Notes: generated by a model from the letters alone, not told the origin. 23,085 bases of DNA from CAYPLH01 sp964411505 (GCA_964411505.1 CAYPLH010000060.1:1-23085); one strand, 5' to 3'; numbered from the stretch's first letter, positions 8,661-16,841 are shown. Translations and numbers: made by a program.

Positions 8661-10361
8661 ATGATGAAAATATTAATCCGGATTATTTGCCTAATCCTTT
8701 CTGCTGTGATGATATTTATGATAAACACAGCATGTTTTAAAAACAAAACAAACAATACAAATACCTCTACATCAAACATGTCTGGAACTGCATCAAATCC
8801 TGATGGATCGGGCTATACTTGGAATACTTCTTATGAGCTGGATTGGTATGTGGGAATTCCTTACTATCTTCCCTATGACAAGGAGAAGGCGATTGTTCAC
8901 AAAACTATCTACGATAGAACGGGGCTTAGTGATATTAATTTTATTTCAACCTCAGATGGAAGCAACGATAAGCTAAATGCGTTTTTGGTGGCGGGTACTT
9001 TGCCCGATCTGATTACTCTTCAGATTGGTTCACCGCAGGTTCAGGTTCTCCAAAACAGTGGTCTTTTATATCCTCTGAATGAGCTTATAGATAAGTATGC
9101 CCCTAATTTTAAAGGAGTAGTTCCGGAGGAGGCAATAAACTGGGGACGTGCCTCAGATGGCAATTGGTACGGTATGTATTACCGGACAGTGGATCCGGAA
9201 AAAATAAAAAATTCTTCTCAAAGTCACAATATTGGAATGATTGCCAGGCAAGATATAATGGAGCTTTTAGGGTTAAAACCTGAAGATTTCAACACCCAGG
9301 ATGGAATGGCCAATGCATTGAAGAAGGTCAAGGATGCAAAGCTTGTACAAAATGAGGTACCAATAATTCCTTTCTATTGCACCAATACAATTGGAGATAA
9401 TATATATGATTTTGTCAACAGTATTGCGCAGTTTTTTGGTATTTCTCCTGAAGATGCAAAGGGGAATTATGTTGAAGCTGTCAATCACCCGAAATTTTTT
9501 GAGATGCTGCAATTTCTCAATCGCCTTTATCTGGAAGGATTACTGATAAGAGACAACTTCCTTATAAGAAAAAGCCAGTTTAATGAATATATTATGAACG
9601 GAAATGTATTTTTATCCATCGGTACTGTTTTAGGCGTCAAGGATGCTTATATCCAATCTATGAATAATGGGGAAGGAAAGGTTAGTTATATACATGCTGG
9701 TCCTGTTCTTGCAAAAGATCACACCGAGCCTTATTATCCCAGACCGGGGATGAATACCTGGCTGGTGACATTTGTGCCAAAATCAGCAAAGAATCCCGAC
9801 AGGATAATCCAACTTATCGAATATTTATACTCGGTGGAAGGTCAATTGTTGATTAGCTTTGGCATAGAGGGTGTTACCTATACCTGGGATGAGGAAAACA
9901 GAATTAAGTGGACAGATGAAGTGCTTGCCCTAAGAGAGACGGATTATATGGAAATGCAGAAAAGGTATGGAATGGATACCTTATACTTTATAGGGGATGG
10001 GGTTACTAGAAGCTCACATTATCCAAGACCGCAAACAGAAGCCGGTAAAATAGTGGATCAAATTGCTGATCACTTCCATAAAGGACGTGTGTACATTAGT
10101 GATGCAGCTTCCAATATTTATTTTGACCCATCAACCGAAGAGGCGGTGATTCAGGCAAAAGTAAGGCTTTACCTAAATGAAGAGCTTATAAAAGTAGTAA
10201 CGGCAAGCAGCGCTGAAAGGTGTACTATGCTGTTCAGGGAGATATTGGAACAACTGGAGGACATAGGGCTTTCTAAACTGCAGGACGCCAAAAACGATAA
10301 ATTTCAAGAAAATAAAAAGAAATTGGGCGTAGAATTTATCTACCCTGGCAAATTGCATTAA
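8661..10361 (+). CDS. Second extracellular solute-binding lipoprotein, family 1
   Basis: This 566-aa protein is a paralogue of the one encoded at 208-1956, sharing the opening around ELDWYVGIPYY and the block GLKPEDFNTQDGM...LKKVKDAK near residues 205-225. The signal peptide ends at Cys25 in MINTAC. Asn at the -3 position of the lipobox is unusual but tolerated in this group. A Thr/Asn/Ser-rich linker follows. AGGAGAG lies just before two adjacent ATG codons (8661 and 8664), either of which would serve. It follows the regulator gene by 121 bp with no clear terminator, so it may be co-transcribed or directly activated by the regulator. No permease genes accompany it here, so it may deliver ligand to the permeases left of the window, or present ligand to the sensor kinase. 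Confidence 0.9.
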   Translation: MMKILIRIICLILSAVMIFMINTACFKNKTNNTNTSTSNMSGTASNPDGSGYTWNTSYELDWYVGIPYYLPYDKEKAIVHKTIYDRTGLSDINFISTSDGSNDKLNAFLVAGTLPDLITLQIGSPQVQVLQNSGLLYPLNELIDKYAPNFKGVVPEEAINWGRASDGNWYGMYYRTVDPEKIKNSSQSHNIGMIARQDIMELLGLKPEDFNTQDGMANALKKVKDAKLVQNEVPIIPFYCTNTIGDNIYDFVNSIAQFFGISPEDAKGNYVEAVNHPKFFEMLQFLNRLYLEGLLIRDNFLIRKSQFNEYIMNGNVFLSIGTVLGVKDAYIQSMNNGEGKVSYIHAGPVLAKDHTEPYYPRPGMNTWLVTFVPKSAKNPDRIIQLIEYLYSVEGQLLISFGIEGVTYTWDEENRIKWTDEVLALRETDYMEMQKRYGMDTLYFIGDGVTRSSHYPRPQTEAGKIVDQIADHFHKGRVYISDAASNIYFDPSTEEAVIQAKVRLYLNEELIKVVTASSAERCTMLFREILEQLEDIGLSKLQDAKNDKFQENKKKLGVEFIYPGKLH

Positions 10362-10454
10362 ATAAAAATTAAAATATTATATGTAATGTAATAATTCTAA
10401 GTAATACGATTTTCTAAATTCACTAGATCCGTTGTGTATTTCAAAAAACCATAT

Positions 10455-10476
10455 TGCAAGGATTAAAGACCTTGCA
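10455..10476. promoter_or_regulatory. Inverted repeat ahead of the ceramidase-like gene
   Basis: TGCAAGG (10455-10461) and CCTTGCA (10470-10476) form a perfect 7-bp inverted repeat around eight bases in the 244-bp A+T-rich gap. The right arm runs into TTGCATATA, a 9-mer also present in the repeat upstream of the first binding protein. It may be an operator or a weak terminator (no T-tract). Confidence 0.35.
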
Positions 10477-10605
10477 TATAGTTATTAGAAAAATGCGTAA
10501 GCTTTTAATAAAGAAACTAAAAATATATAGCAGTGCAATAAAAAATTTGGTCCATTTATATTTAGGACTAATACATTTTGCACACAGCAGAAAGGGAGAG
10601 AAAAA

Positions 10606-11880
10606 ATGTGGTTTTCGGTAGCAAAGGAAAAAATGACACCAGACTGGCCTGTGCTTTTAGGAGGGTTTTTAAGCAGAACAGAGCGGCATACTGGAGTTTT
10701 TAGCGATATTTATGTGAAGACACTGTTTTTAGACGATGGAAGTGAGCAGGTGCTTTTTGTTGTGCTGGATCTATGTATGATTGATAATATTTTTGTAGCA
10801 AGGATCAAAAACCGTATTATAAAAAAGTATGGTCTTGTTGAAGCAAACATATTAATTCATACCACTCACATACATTCTGGACCGCTTACTCATATGACTC
10901 ATAGAATTTCGGAATATAAAAGGGCGGATACCCAAAAATGGATGGAGCATCTTGAAGCAAAAATTATGGCATGTGTTGATAAATGCATGTCGAGCAAAGA
11001 ACCGGGAAGTATTGAGATTGGAAATGGTGAAACATATATCGGTGTGAACAGGAGAGTAGTAACAAAAAGCGGAGTAATATTTGGAGCAAACTACCAAGCG
11101 CCCATTGACAGAAACCTTTTTGTACTAAAAATCCTAAATCAGGATTCAAAGATTAAGGTGATTCTTTTTAACTGTGCTTGTCACCCGGTAGAAATGGGAT
11201 CTTCACTTCTCTTGTCTTCCGATTATCCGGGAATGGCATGCAATGAGATTGAAAAAAAGATTCCAGGCTCAATTGCGATCTTTATGCAGGGAGCTTGCGG
11301 TGAAATCAATAATGCAATTACCGCAAGGGACTCAAAACACGACACCGGGGTCATTGAATCCAAAAATACCATTGTAATTGGGAGAGTTCTTGCAAATGAC
11401 GTATTCAATGTGATTCAACGGAAAATGAAAAAGATTAAACTATCCATAAGGTGCAAGCTGGATGTGCTTGAGCTTCCATTAGGTGAAAACAAAATTGAAA
11501 GCATTCGCGAACTTTTAGAGTCTACAATGGTAAACATACGCAATTATGCCACATGGATGATTGATAGGTATGAATCTGGATTGATAGAATCCGGATGCAG
11601 ACTCTATGCGGGGTTGATCAGGCTTTCTGATGATGTGAATTTGGCTGTGCTAGAGGGAGAAGTATGCAACGGAATAGGGGTCAACATAAAAAAGGTGCTT
11701 TTGGGCAATAATACCATGGTACTAGGTTATTCAAACGGTTATATAGGTTATATTCCTACTTCCGAAATTGTCCGGCAGGGCGGTTATGAAGCACGCAGCC
11801 TATGGATGCTTTTTGGTTATACAGCGGAATTTAGCGAGGATATAGAGAAAACAATTCTCGAGTATTACCGGCGAATTTAA
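10606..11880 (+). CDS. Neutral/alkaline ceramidase-like hydrolase
   Basis: This 424-aa protein resembles the N-terminal catalytic domain of neutral/alkaline non-lysosomal ceramidases, zinc-dependent amide hydrolases. Visible family motifs are the opening (T)PDWPVLLGGF near residue 11, a His-rich motif HTTHIHSGP (85-93, candidate zinc ligands His88/His90), CHPVEMG with His193, SSDYPG at 204-209, and MQGACGEINN near 227 (compare QGxxGD(V/I)(S/N) in the family). There is no signal peptide and the C-terminal immunoglobulin-like domain of true ceramidases is absent, so a cytoplasmic enzyme acting on an imported small molecule is more likely than lipid cleavage. Such short members often lie in sugar-use clusters of Clostridia. 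Start ATG follows AAAGGGAGAG. Together with the aminotransferase it hints at an amide-bearing or aminated sugar or cyclitol. The substrate is unknown. Confidence 0.75.
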   Translation: MWFSVAKEKMTPDWPVLLGGFLSRTERHTGVFSDIYVKTLFLDDGSEQVLFVVLDLCMIDNIFVARIKNRIIKKYGLVEANILIHTTHIHSGPLTHMTHRISEYKRADTQKWMEHLEAKIMACVDKCMSSKEPGSIEIGNGETYIGVNRRVVTKSGVIFGANYQAPIDRNLFVLKILNQDSKIKVILFNCACHPVEMGSSLLLSSDYPGMACNEIEKKIPGSIAIFMQGACGEINNAITARDSKHDTGVIESKNTIVIGRVLANDVFNVIQRKMKKIKLSIRCKLDVLELPLGENKIESIRELLESTMVNIRNYATWMIDRYESGLIESGCRLYAGLIRLSDDVNLAVLEGEVCNGIGVNIKKVLLGNNTMVLGYSNGYIGYIPTSEIVRQGGYEARSLWMLFGYTAEFSEDIEKTILEYYRRI

Positions 11881-12101
11881 AGGGGAGACAGCTATAATGA
11901 GTGTTTAATCCAGACTGGAGTTGGAATTAACAAACATAAAAGGCTGTAAAAAGAATTAATCGGAAGAAGAATGAGCATAAATGAAGGATTTTAGGTTTTT
12001 ATCGGCTATCATGCAGGGGCTTTTTTTTGTATAATAAATCCAATTGCCAAAGCGTACTGCTTGGCATTGTCATGTTGACGAAACAAATGGAGGTGTTGTT
12101 T

Positions 12102-12632
12102 ATGAAAAAGATTTTATCTTTGATTTTAGTATCAGTACTCATATTAACGCTTGGTGGGTGCGCGCCGACTCAGCCAGCTGGAAAAGATAGCAGCGGGAAG
12201 GATGAGAGTGGCTCGGTAGATTCAGGGGGGGATGCACAGAGTAGCGAAACAGCATCTACCTTCGATAAATGGCCGACCCATGGTGCTGCGGCGAACATCC
12301 CTGAACTTGGGAAGTATTCGGAGCTAAAAGTCACCGATATGAGTATCCTCGGTTCCGATGAGTTTACAATCGAGTGCAAGACGAGCAAGGAAGACCTCCG
12401 CGGGTATGCGGAAAGTGTCATGGAGAAATTCCCTCTTAAGCGTACTAAGATTGATGAAGACGGACTGTATAGCGTTACGGGGCGCGACAATAAAGGCTTG
12501 GTGTTTACCGCACAGCACGATTCCAGTACAAATCTAGCAATAATTCAGATTTATGTGGACTCGTTCTTCGATCCTGAAAATCCAGATGGAACGGACGAAA
12601 ACGGTGTTCCAAATTGGATAAATAAACAGTAA
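12102..12632 (+). CDS. Small lipoprotein of unknown function
   Basis: A 176-aa secreted lipoprotein begins at ATG 12102, with GGAGG at 12089-12093 eight bases upstream. In-frame codons from 12027 are possible but would place extra residues before a perfect signal peptide. Lipobox LTLGGC places Cys20 at the mature end. A Ser/Gly/Asp-rich linker to about residue 50 precedes a compact domain of about 110 residues with alternating acidic and basic positions. I recognise no family. The gene has its own possible -10 (TATAAT 12030-12035) and an inverted repeat TGCCAA/TTGGCA (12045-12066) in the leader. It marks the right end of the + strand run, and G+C appears higher than in the genes to its left. 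Confidence 0.7.
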   Translation: MKKILSLILVSVLILTLGGCAPTQPAGKDSSGKDESGSVDSGGDAQSSETASTFDKWPTHGAAANIPELGKYSELKVTDMSILGSDEFTIECKTSKEDLRGYAESVMEKFPLKRTKIDEDGLYSVTGRDNKGLVFTAQHDSSTNLAIIQIYVDSFFDPENPDGTDENGVPNWINKQ

Positions 12633-12678
12633 GGAGCGGATGTTAACCGATATATTGAATCAAAATAAGATATTGATG

Positions 12679-12825
12679 TTATACACTGTTGACAAATTCA
12701 TCTGCTTCATCAGTATTAGAGTCGACTATAACTGAATTTGTGTCTTCGTCCCAGTGAATACTGACTCCCAAAAATTCTGCGGCAAAGTCTGTTGGAGCAT
12801 ATGTCCTGTCATTCACTTGAAGCAT
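12679..12825 (-). pseudogene. Fragment of a copper-amine-oxidase-type stalk domain
   Basis: On the - strand, ATG at 12,825 opens a 48-codon frame ending at TAA 12,679. It contains VNDRTYAPTDFAAEFLGVS followed by a W-D-E-D segment and VIVDS. This matches the repeat unit (VNGRTYVPLRFVAEALGxxVxWD...VxI) of the copper amine oxidase N-terminal-like stalk domain, common in secreted Clostridia proteins. Only one unit remains, with no signal peptide and no adjoining domain, so it is most likely a gene relic rather than a functional small protein. Confidence 0.55.
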
Positions 12826-12900
12826 ATATGATCACTTTAAGCAAATAGGTTTCTGTTCAGACTCTCTATAACTTGAGATAAACTTTCGCACCGGCCTGCA

Positions 12901-12932
12901 TTTTAAAGTGGTCGAATTCGACCACTTTAAAA
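12901..12932. repeat. Perfect 32-bp palindrome
   Basis: Two 16-bp arms (TTTTAAAGTGGTCGAA at 12,901-12,916 and its exact complement at 12,917-12,932) meet without a spacer at a central TTCGAATTCGAA-like core. It is too symmetrical to be chance. The end of each arm (AAAGTGGTC) resembles GATCACTTTAA at 12,829-12,839. It could be an operator for a dimeric repressor, or the end of a lost mobile element. Confidence 0.7.
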
Positions 12933-13069
12933 CTTGAATTATACATTTTCTCCCATGTTCCTAAAAATTCCAGTGTAGAACGATATGTCTAAAAAAACAA
13001 CAACGTTTCAATCATAAAACTAATAGTGGTAGAGAAAATTCCGGCTTTGTATTGATCATACAAATAATC

Positions 13070-13720
13070 CTATGAAATCTTTCTACGTTGAACTTCCTCA
13101 AAAATTTCTTTACTAATAATAGCCTCATGATTATTTTCAATGAGATACATAGGTAACTGACCATTGTTCTTCACTTGCATATGAGTCAGACAATTCTCAA
13201 CAAGGGATTTTTGGAAAGTGATGATTTGCTTTTCATATTCTGCCTCGTCGCACTTCGACAGCTCAAGCCAGCGATCCATTTCCTCGGTGGCTTTTTTGAT
13301 ATTTGACGCTCGTTTGAATTTGAGTTCGCCGCTATAATCCAGCAACGCATTGCAAAAGCAATGCCGGAACTCATCGATGACGACTAACTGCCCTGCCTGT
13401 TGACGGATATACCCTTCAACAATATCGGGGTTTTCGCTGTCAGCGAGGGCAGAATAATTTCCGTGGAGATGAAGCACGTTTCCATCTGTCAACGCTTCGA
13501 GATTGCAATCATAATATTTCGTAATGGGGGCAGTATATCTGTTCTTGAAATCCTCAATAGCTTCTTGGTCATCGGAAATTCCAGTTCCGTCATAATCACC
13601 GTTCCGTGCTTTGTTTGCAATATCAATGAAGGCTCTGAAGATGCCCTCATAAATCCAACTTGCATAATCAGGAGTGCAAAAATGATGTTCACCGTTTTGC
13701 TGATATAATCCAGTGAACGC
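13070..13720 (-). pseudogene. Chimeric pseudogene: possible SIR2/AbiH-like fragment joined to serine recombinase fragment
   Basis: On the - strand an open frame of 217 codons runs from 13,720 to 13,070 without a plausible start near its 5' end. ATG at 13,492 would lie in the middle. The 5' part contains DYASWIYEGIFRAFIDIANK, YYDCNLEAL and VLHLHGNYS. The last resembles the HLHG/HIHG signature of SIR2-like and AbiH-type abortive-infection proteins, so a defence-protein fragment is possible but unproven. The last 35 residues (NNGQLPMYLIENNHEAIIS, then KEIFEEVQRR) match the recombinase domain of large serine recombinases, which ends abruptly. The two parts appear fused at about 13,180, as after a deletion. 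It follows AbiEii by 7 nt on the same strand, suggesting the original defence gene stood in or beside that operon. Confidence 0.5.
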
Positions 13721-13727
13721 TCACTTC

Positions 13728-14576
13728 TCACTTCCGCTCTGCTTCTTTGACCGACGAAAACAGTTTTCTCAAAGACTCCATAATTTCGCTCCACTCCAAA
13801 TCAGCAGCATAGTTAAACTTTTTGCGGTAGTTGTCCCATAACCGTTTGATTTCCGCATCTGTTAGCACTTTTTCCAATTCAGGAAGAATGTTCTCGGTGG
13901 AAACAGTCGAGCCTCTTTTTGTTGACGTCGCTTTGAACGCTTGGGCAAGTAAAGAAGCATCTATATTGTCAGCCTGTAGGTTTCGTAAAATATGCAAATC
14001 ATAAAAATCTCTCATGCGGGTATTCAATGCCCCGCGTGAAATAACGGTTTCCATTTTTTCCGCCAATACCGTTTCGAGGTTATATGCAAGGATGTCTATG
14101 TAGCGGTTTTCAAGCAACAGCTTAAACTGGTATTGCGTTTCCTTCGGCGTGATGACATCGCCGGTTGTGACATCAACCTTGAGAGGAATTTTCGTATTCT
14201 CGACCTGCGCGGATAAGCTGATGCGGAAACAGTCGTATTCGGATTCCTCATGAATGTTCGATATGCTGAGTAACGTCATGCTGATATCATCGTCCACAGG
14301 AGTGTGGAGTATTTCATCAAACACATTGCGCAAGTTTTCTTCCGTTAACGGGTACCCTTTGATGGTGGCGTCCATATCAACAGTCGATCGGGCATCCAGT
14401 CCAACCATGGCTGCTACCAGCATGCCGCCTTTCAAGATAAAGTTCAGCTTGTATTTTGAGAGGGAGATTCTTTCCAGCAGCCGTTCAAGCATATAGTTTC
14501 GCAACAGTATTTGTGCGTCGATGTTGTTCTTTTTCGCCTGATTGCGAATCAGGTCTTTTATTTGTTTTGCTGTCAT
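13728..14576 (-). CDS. AbiEii-type nucleotidyltransferase toxin
   Basis: This 282-aa toxin of the type IV AbiE system is a DNA polymerase-beta-like nucleotidyltransferase. AbiEii members need GTP-type substrates and stop growth, and the related Mycobacterium MenT enzymes modify tRNA ends. Visible motifs: motif I KGGMLVAAMVGLDARSTVDMDA (Gly50-Gly51, Asp67, Asp69), Lys133/Asp135 in PLKVDV, Lys174 in AEKMETV, and RMRDFYDL at 187-194. All expected catalytic residues are present and the frame is open, so it looks functional. Its ATG overlaps the AbiEi stop (TGATG), giving translational coupling with antitoxin first. G+C appears richer than in the sugar locus, fitting transfer. It is located on the - strand inside a region of broken mobile genes. 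Confidence 0.9.
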   Translation of the reverse strand: MTAKQIKDLIRNQAKKNNIDAQILLRNYMLERLLERISLSKYKLNFILKGGMLVAAMVGLDARSTVDMDATIKGYPLTEENLRNVFDEILHTPVDDDISMTLLSISNIHEESEYDCFRISLSAQVENTKIPLKVDVTTGDVITPKETQYQFKLLLENRYIDILAYNLETVLAEKMETVISRGALNTRMRDFYDLHILRNLQADNIDASLLAQAFKATSTKRGSTVSTENILPELEKVLTDAEIKRLWDNYRKKFNYAADLEWSEIMESLRKLFSSVKEAERK

Positions 14577-15169
14577 CAGAGTAGCACCCCCATATATTGT
14601 CTGACCGGCTTTTCGATTCTGAATACTTTTGCGTAATCCATAAGGCGCGGCAGATTTTTAGATTTTGATAAGGTATAGCGTTTTAATGCCGTACCGAACA
14701 TATCGGCGTCCATCCGGTTGCGGTATCTGATACAATCACAGACAGTTCTCTCCATGTTATATATTGAAATATCACGACCATGAATTGTTTTTGCTGATTC
14801 TTTTCCAAGCTGATGAAGCTCTTTTTTAACAGTGTAAACAGCCAGCCCTGACTCTCGGAGCCGTGAAACACCATAATCCCTCGGCACGGTAACGGAATAT
14901 TGCAAGGGATCCCGGTCGGTGAGTCCGTGGATATATAGCGCTGTTTCATTGGAAAAAATAATTTTTTCGGAACGGCATTGAATCAGATACATGGTGTCCG
15001 CAAAAGCATCGGGCGATAGATAAACACCTTGTCCGGCACGCTGCAGTTTTCCCGCGGCAGCAAACAACGATAAATATTGTCGCGGAATGCCATTGCTTTC
15101 TGCGCTTTTCGTTGTTACGATACCGTTATTCGATTCAATAAGCATTAATAGTTTTGCGGCGTTGTCCAT
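14576..15169 (-). CDS. AbiEi-family antitoxin and repressor
   Basis: This is a 197-aa antitoxin of the AbiE type. The N-terminal winged helix (about 1-70, including NNGIVTTKSAESNGIPRQYL and RAGQGVYLSPDAF) is the DNA-binding part. The C-terminal region carries IHGRDISIYNMERTVCDCIRYRNRMD and is the antitoxin domain of the family. In studied AbiE systems this protein binds inverted repeats at its own promoter and neutralises AbiEii without stable binding. Both jobs fit here because a 16-bp perfect inverted repeat overlaps its promoter at 15,191-15,230. ATG is preceded by GAGGTG at about 8 nt. The frame is complete. Confidence 0.9.
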   Translation of the reverse strand: MDNAAKLLMLIESNNGIVTTKSAESNGIPRQYLSLFAAAGKLQRAGQGVYLSPDAFADTMYLIQCRSEKIIFSNETALYIHGLTDRDPLQYSVTVPRDYGVSRLRESGLAVYTVKKELHQLGKESAKTIHGRDISIYNMERTVCDCIRYRNRMDADMFGTALKRYTLSKSKNLPRLMDYAKVFRIEKPVRQYMGVLL

Positions 15170-15182
15170 TTGTGCGACACCT

Positions 15183-15240
15183 CACTTTTTACATTCGTGA
15201 AACAATAATATCAGATTGTTTCACGAATGTCAAGAAAGTG
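15183..15240 (-). promoter_or_regulatory. AbiE promoter with 16-bp inverted-repeat operator
   Basis: On the - strand TTGACA (15,233-15,228) and TATTAT (15,210-15,205) are separated by exactly 17 bp, a near-consensus sigma-A promoter reading into the antitoxin gene. Arms 15,191-15,206 and 15,215-15,230 are perfect 16-bp inverted repeats with an 8-bp spacer, and similarity extends outward to CACTTT/AAAGTG. Operator and promoter coincide, so bound repressor would block RNA polymerase. This agrees with AbiEi autoregulation known from streptococcal systems. Confidence 0.85.
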
Positions 15241-15361
15241 GTGTGTTTTTGTTTTTCAAATTATAAAGACTTCATCCGCTGAAAAAGTCGAGAGCATTGT
15301 AAAATGTTGTGATATAATCAAAATACTTCATGAGGTATTTTTATTAAGATTGGGTGATGCG

Positions 15362-15796
15362 ATGGATTATTTTATTGTCATATGGTCAGTAGTTGTGTTC
15401 GTAGAAAATCAGCTCCTATCCGGCTTTGAATATGCAGAGCTTGAAAAAGCAACAGCTAATTATCTCGGCGAAGATGTCGATTATGATTATGCTATGGTTT
15501 CCAGCGGTGCTGTGTTCCGTCTTGTATGGGATGAAACCTGCTGGAACGGAGGTAATGTTGATGTACTTCATACGTTTGACGACCCGATTATGATATATAA
15601 GAATGGAATCGAATCTATTGGGCATGAATTTAAATTGTTAGGCAGAGAAAATCGATTGACACGCAGTGATCCAGCTAAATTTTCATCAATTGAGTCAAAT
15701 GCAACTAAAGAAGATTTTATCAAATTTATCAAGGAGCAAATAGATAAAGGTTATCCTTGTATCGGGTTTGGCTTTATAGGTCCACCCGAGGCTTAA
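15362..15796 (+). pseudogene. Truncated cysteine-peptidase-like (BtrH N-terminal/C39-like) protein
   Basis: The 144 codons from ATG 15,362 include FEYAELEKATANYLGE, WDETCWNGGNVDVL with a candidate nucleophile Cys60, and KEQIDKGYPCIGFGFIGPPEA just before the stop. This order resembles proteins of over 330 aa with a papain-like BtrH N-terminal or C39-like domain, in which GPPEA is followed by a C-I-I-T-G-Y segment and the catalytic His part. That part is missing, so the gene is cut at about half length. The first 15 residues are hydrophobic and unlike the family start, suggesting the 5' end was replaced too. In-frame codons extend to 15,227 but would run into the AbiE operator. A relic is most likely. 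Confidence 0.5.
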
Positions 15797-15951
15797 TATC
15801 CTGGCTCCTCTTTCCTCATAGGTCTGTATGGATGGCGGCAACATTATCCATGGAGGAGATATTCCTTCAGGATTTTCACTTGTTTTATCCAAAAGCTTTA
15901 AAGAGCCTGCTTTATAATAATCCGCATATTCTCTTTCTTCATATTTTTTAT

Positions 15952-16600
15952 CTATGCTGTTCCTTCAAGTACGTCACCAATCCGGAATAATCCCTTTATC
16001 TGCTGCTTTTCTGATAAGTGCTTCATTTGCTCAATAGTATAGGGTTCAGGTGTTTTAACTTTTGATGTAAATTTTGTTAAAGTATTGGGTGGGATTGTTT
16101 TCAATATATTGATAACTGACTGCATGTTCCAATGCAATGCTTAGAGTTCTATGAACATATTTTACTGTGTTTATAGCCAGACCGGATTTGAGCAGGTTCC
16201 GATAGAGCTGGTCCAGCATAGGAGAACTGATTGCATTAAGTGGATTGTTCCCCAGTGTTGGATTGATATGATTTCTTATATTTCTTTCATATCCTGCATA
16301 GGTATTGGGGCGAACGTTGGATTTTGCGTACTGTTCTAGCCATCCGGCAAGATATTCTTTCAGAGGCTTCTTTCCTTCTTCTGCTGCTTTGATGGAATAG
16401 GTTGGCTTTGCTAGCTTCAGCCGCATTTCAGCTTCGTGTTCCTGAGCTTCCTTTCGGTCTGTAAAACCACGCTTTGCATAGGTCTTTTTTCCTTCGGGAG
16501 TGTTATACTTAAAAAATACATCATAGACAGTTTCTTCCCGGTTGGAAACTGTGCCATCCTTGCCTTTTTTGTGTTTTACCTTGCGGTTGTAGATTGGCAT
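15952..16600 (-). pseudogene. Tyrosine recombinase (integrase) remnant, frameshifted and truncated
   Basis: From ATG at 16,600 on the - strand, about 175 codons encode the N-terminal arm-binding region (MPIYNRKVKHKKGKDGT..., YDVFFKYNTPEGKKTYAKRG) and the SAM-like core-binding domain (LKEYLAGWLEQYAKSNVRPN...LSIALEHAV). After NNPT, near 16,090, the frame shifts. The other frame continues with KVKTPEPYTIEQMKHL, typical of Tn916-like and phage integrases at the start of the catalytic domain, and then loses similarity. The R-H-R-Y catalytic domain is gone, so the protein cannot recombine DNA. It identifies the surrounding sequence as the residue of an integrated element of about 400-aa-integrase type. 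Confidence 0.85.
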
Positions 16601-16606
16601 AATGTA

Positions 16607-16841
16607 TCACCGCCTTCTGTAGAGACTGCTGCAGTAACTTTGTTTTTTGCATACCAGTCCCAAATTAGCAGAATCTGCTATCAGACGACGGTTGCAGATA
16701 TGTATATAATCAATTTCACCACTTTCGACAAGAAGCCGCAGTGTGTTTTCCCCAATGCCACTTATTAAGCTCATTTGTCTTAAAGAATTTATTTACCGGA
16801 GCTTGAGTTTCTGACTTTGCCATTGGTTTTTTAACGGCCAT
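16607..16841 (-). pseudogene. Excisionase (Xis-like) remnant with two frameshifts
   Basis: ATG at 16,841 starts MAVKKPMAKSETQAPVNKFF, then the sense passes to a second frame reading GIGENTLRLLVESGEID and ICNRRLIADSA, and to a third reading WDWYAKNKVTAA. Together these parts give the helix-turn-helix excisionase that precedes integrase genes in Tn916-like and clostridial integrative elements. No single frame spans it, so it is inactive. It ends within 10 bp of the integrase start, the normal xis-int arrangement. Confidence 0.7.

Larger units (their letters stand above)
12633..13069. other. Gene-poor gap holding a coding relic and a palindrome
   Basis: This stretch has no intact gene. It contains the stalk-domain relic at 12,679-12,825 and the perfect palindrome at 12,901-12,932. 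The rest is A+T-rich without recognisable promoters, RNA genes or terminators. It separates the sugar-uptake locus from the accessory region. Confidence 0.6.

Noticed and set aside
10606..11880. True sphingolipid ceramidase
   Set aside because: There is no signal peptide and no C-terminal domain, and the context is sugar uptake, so only a general ceramidase-like amide hydrolase is supported.
12901..12932. Intrinsic terminator
   Set aside because: The palindrome has no loop or spacer and no T-tract, and there is no gene end close enough on either side to need it.
13400..13794. Frames on both strands around the AbiEii end as separate genes
   Set aside because: They overlap the clear AbiEii and chimeric-fragment frames, and show no protein-like motifs or ribosome binding sites.
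15695..15990. Short frames on both strands between the cysteine-protein fragment and the integrase relic
   Set aside because: They have no start signals or recognisable motifs and overlap clearer relics, so they are treated as non-coding spacer.
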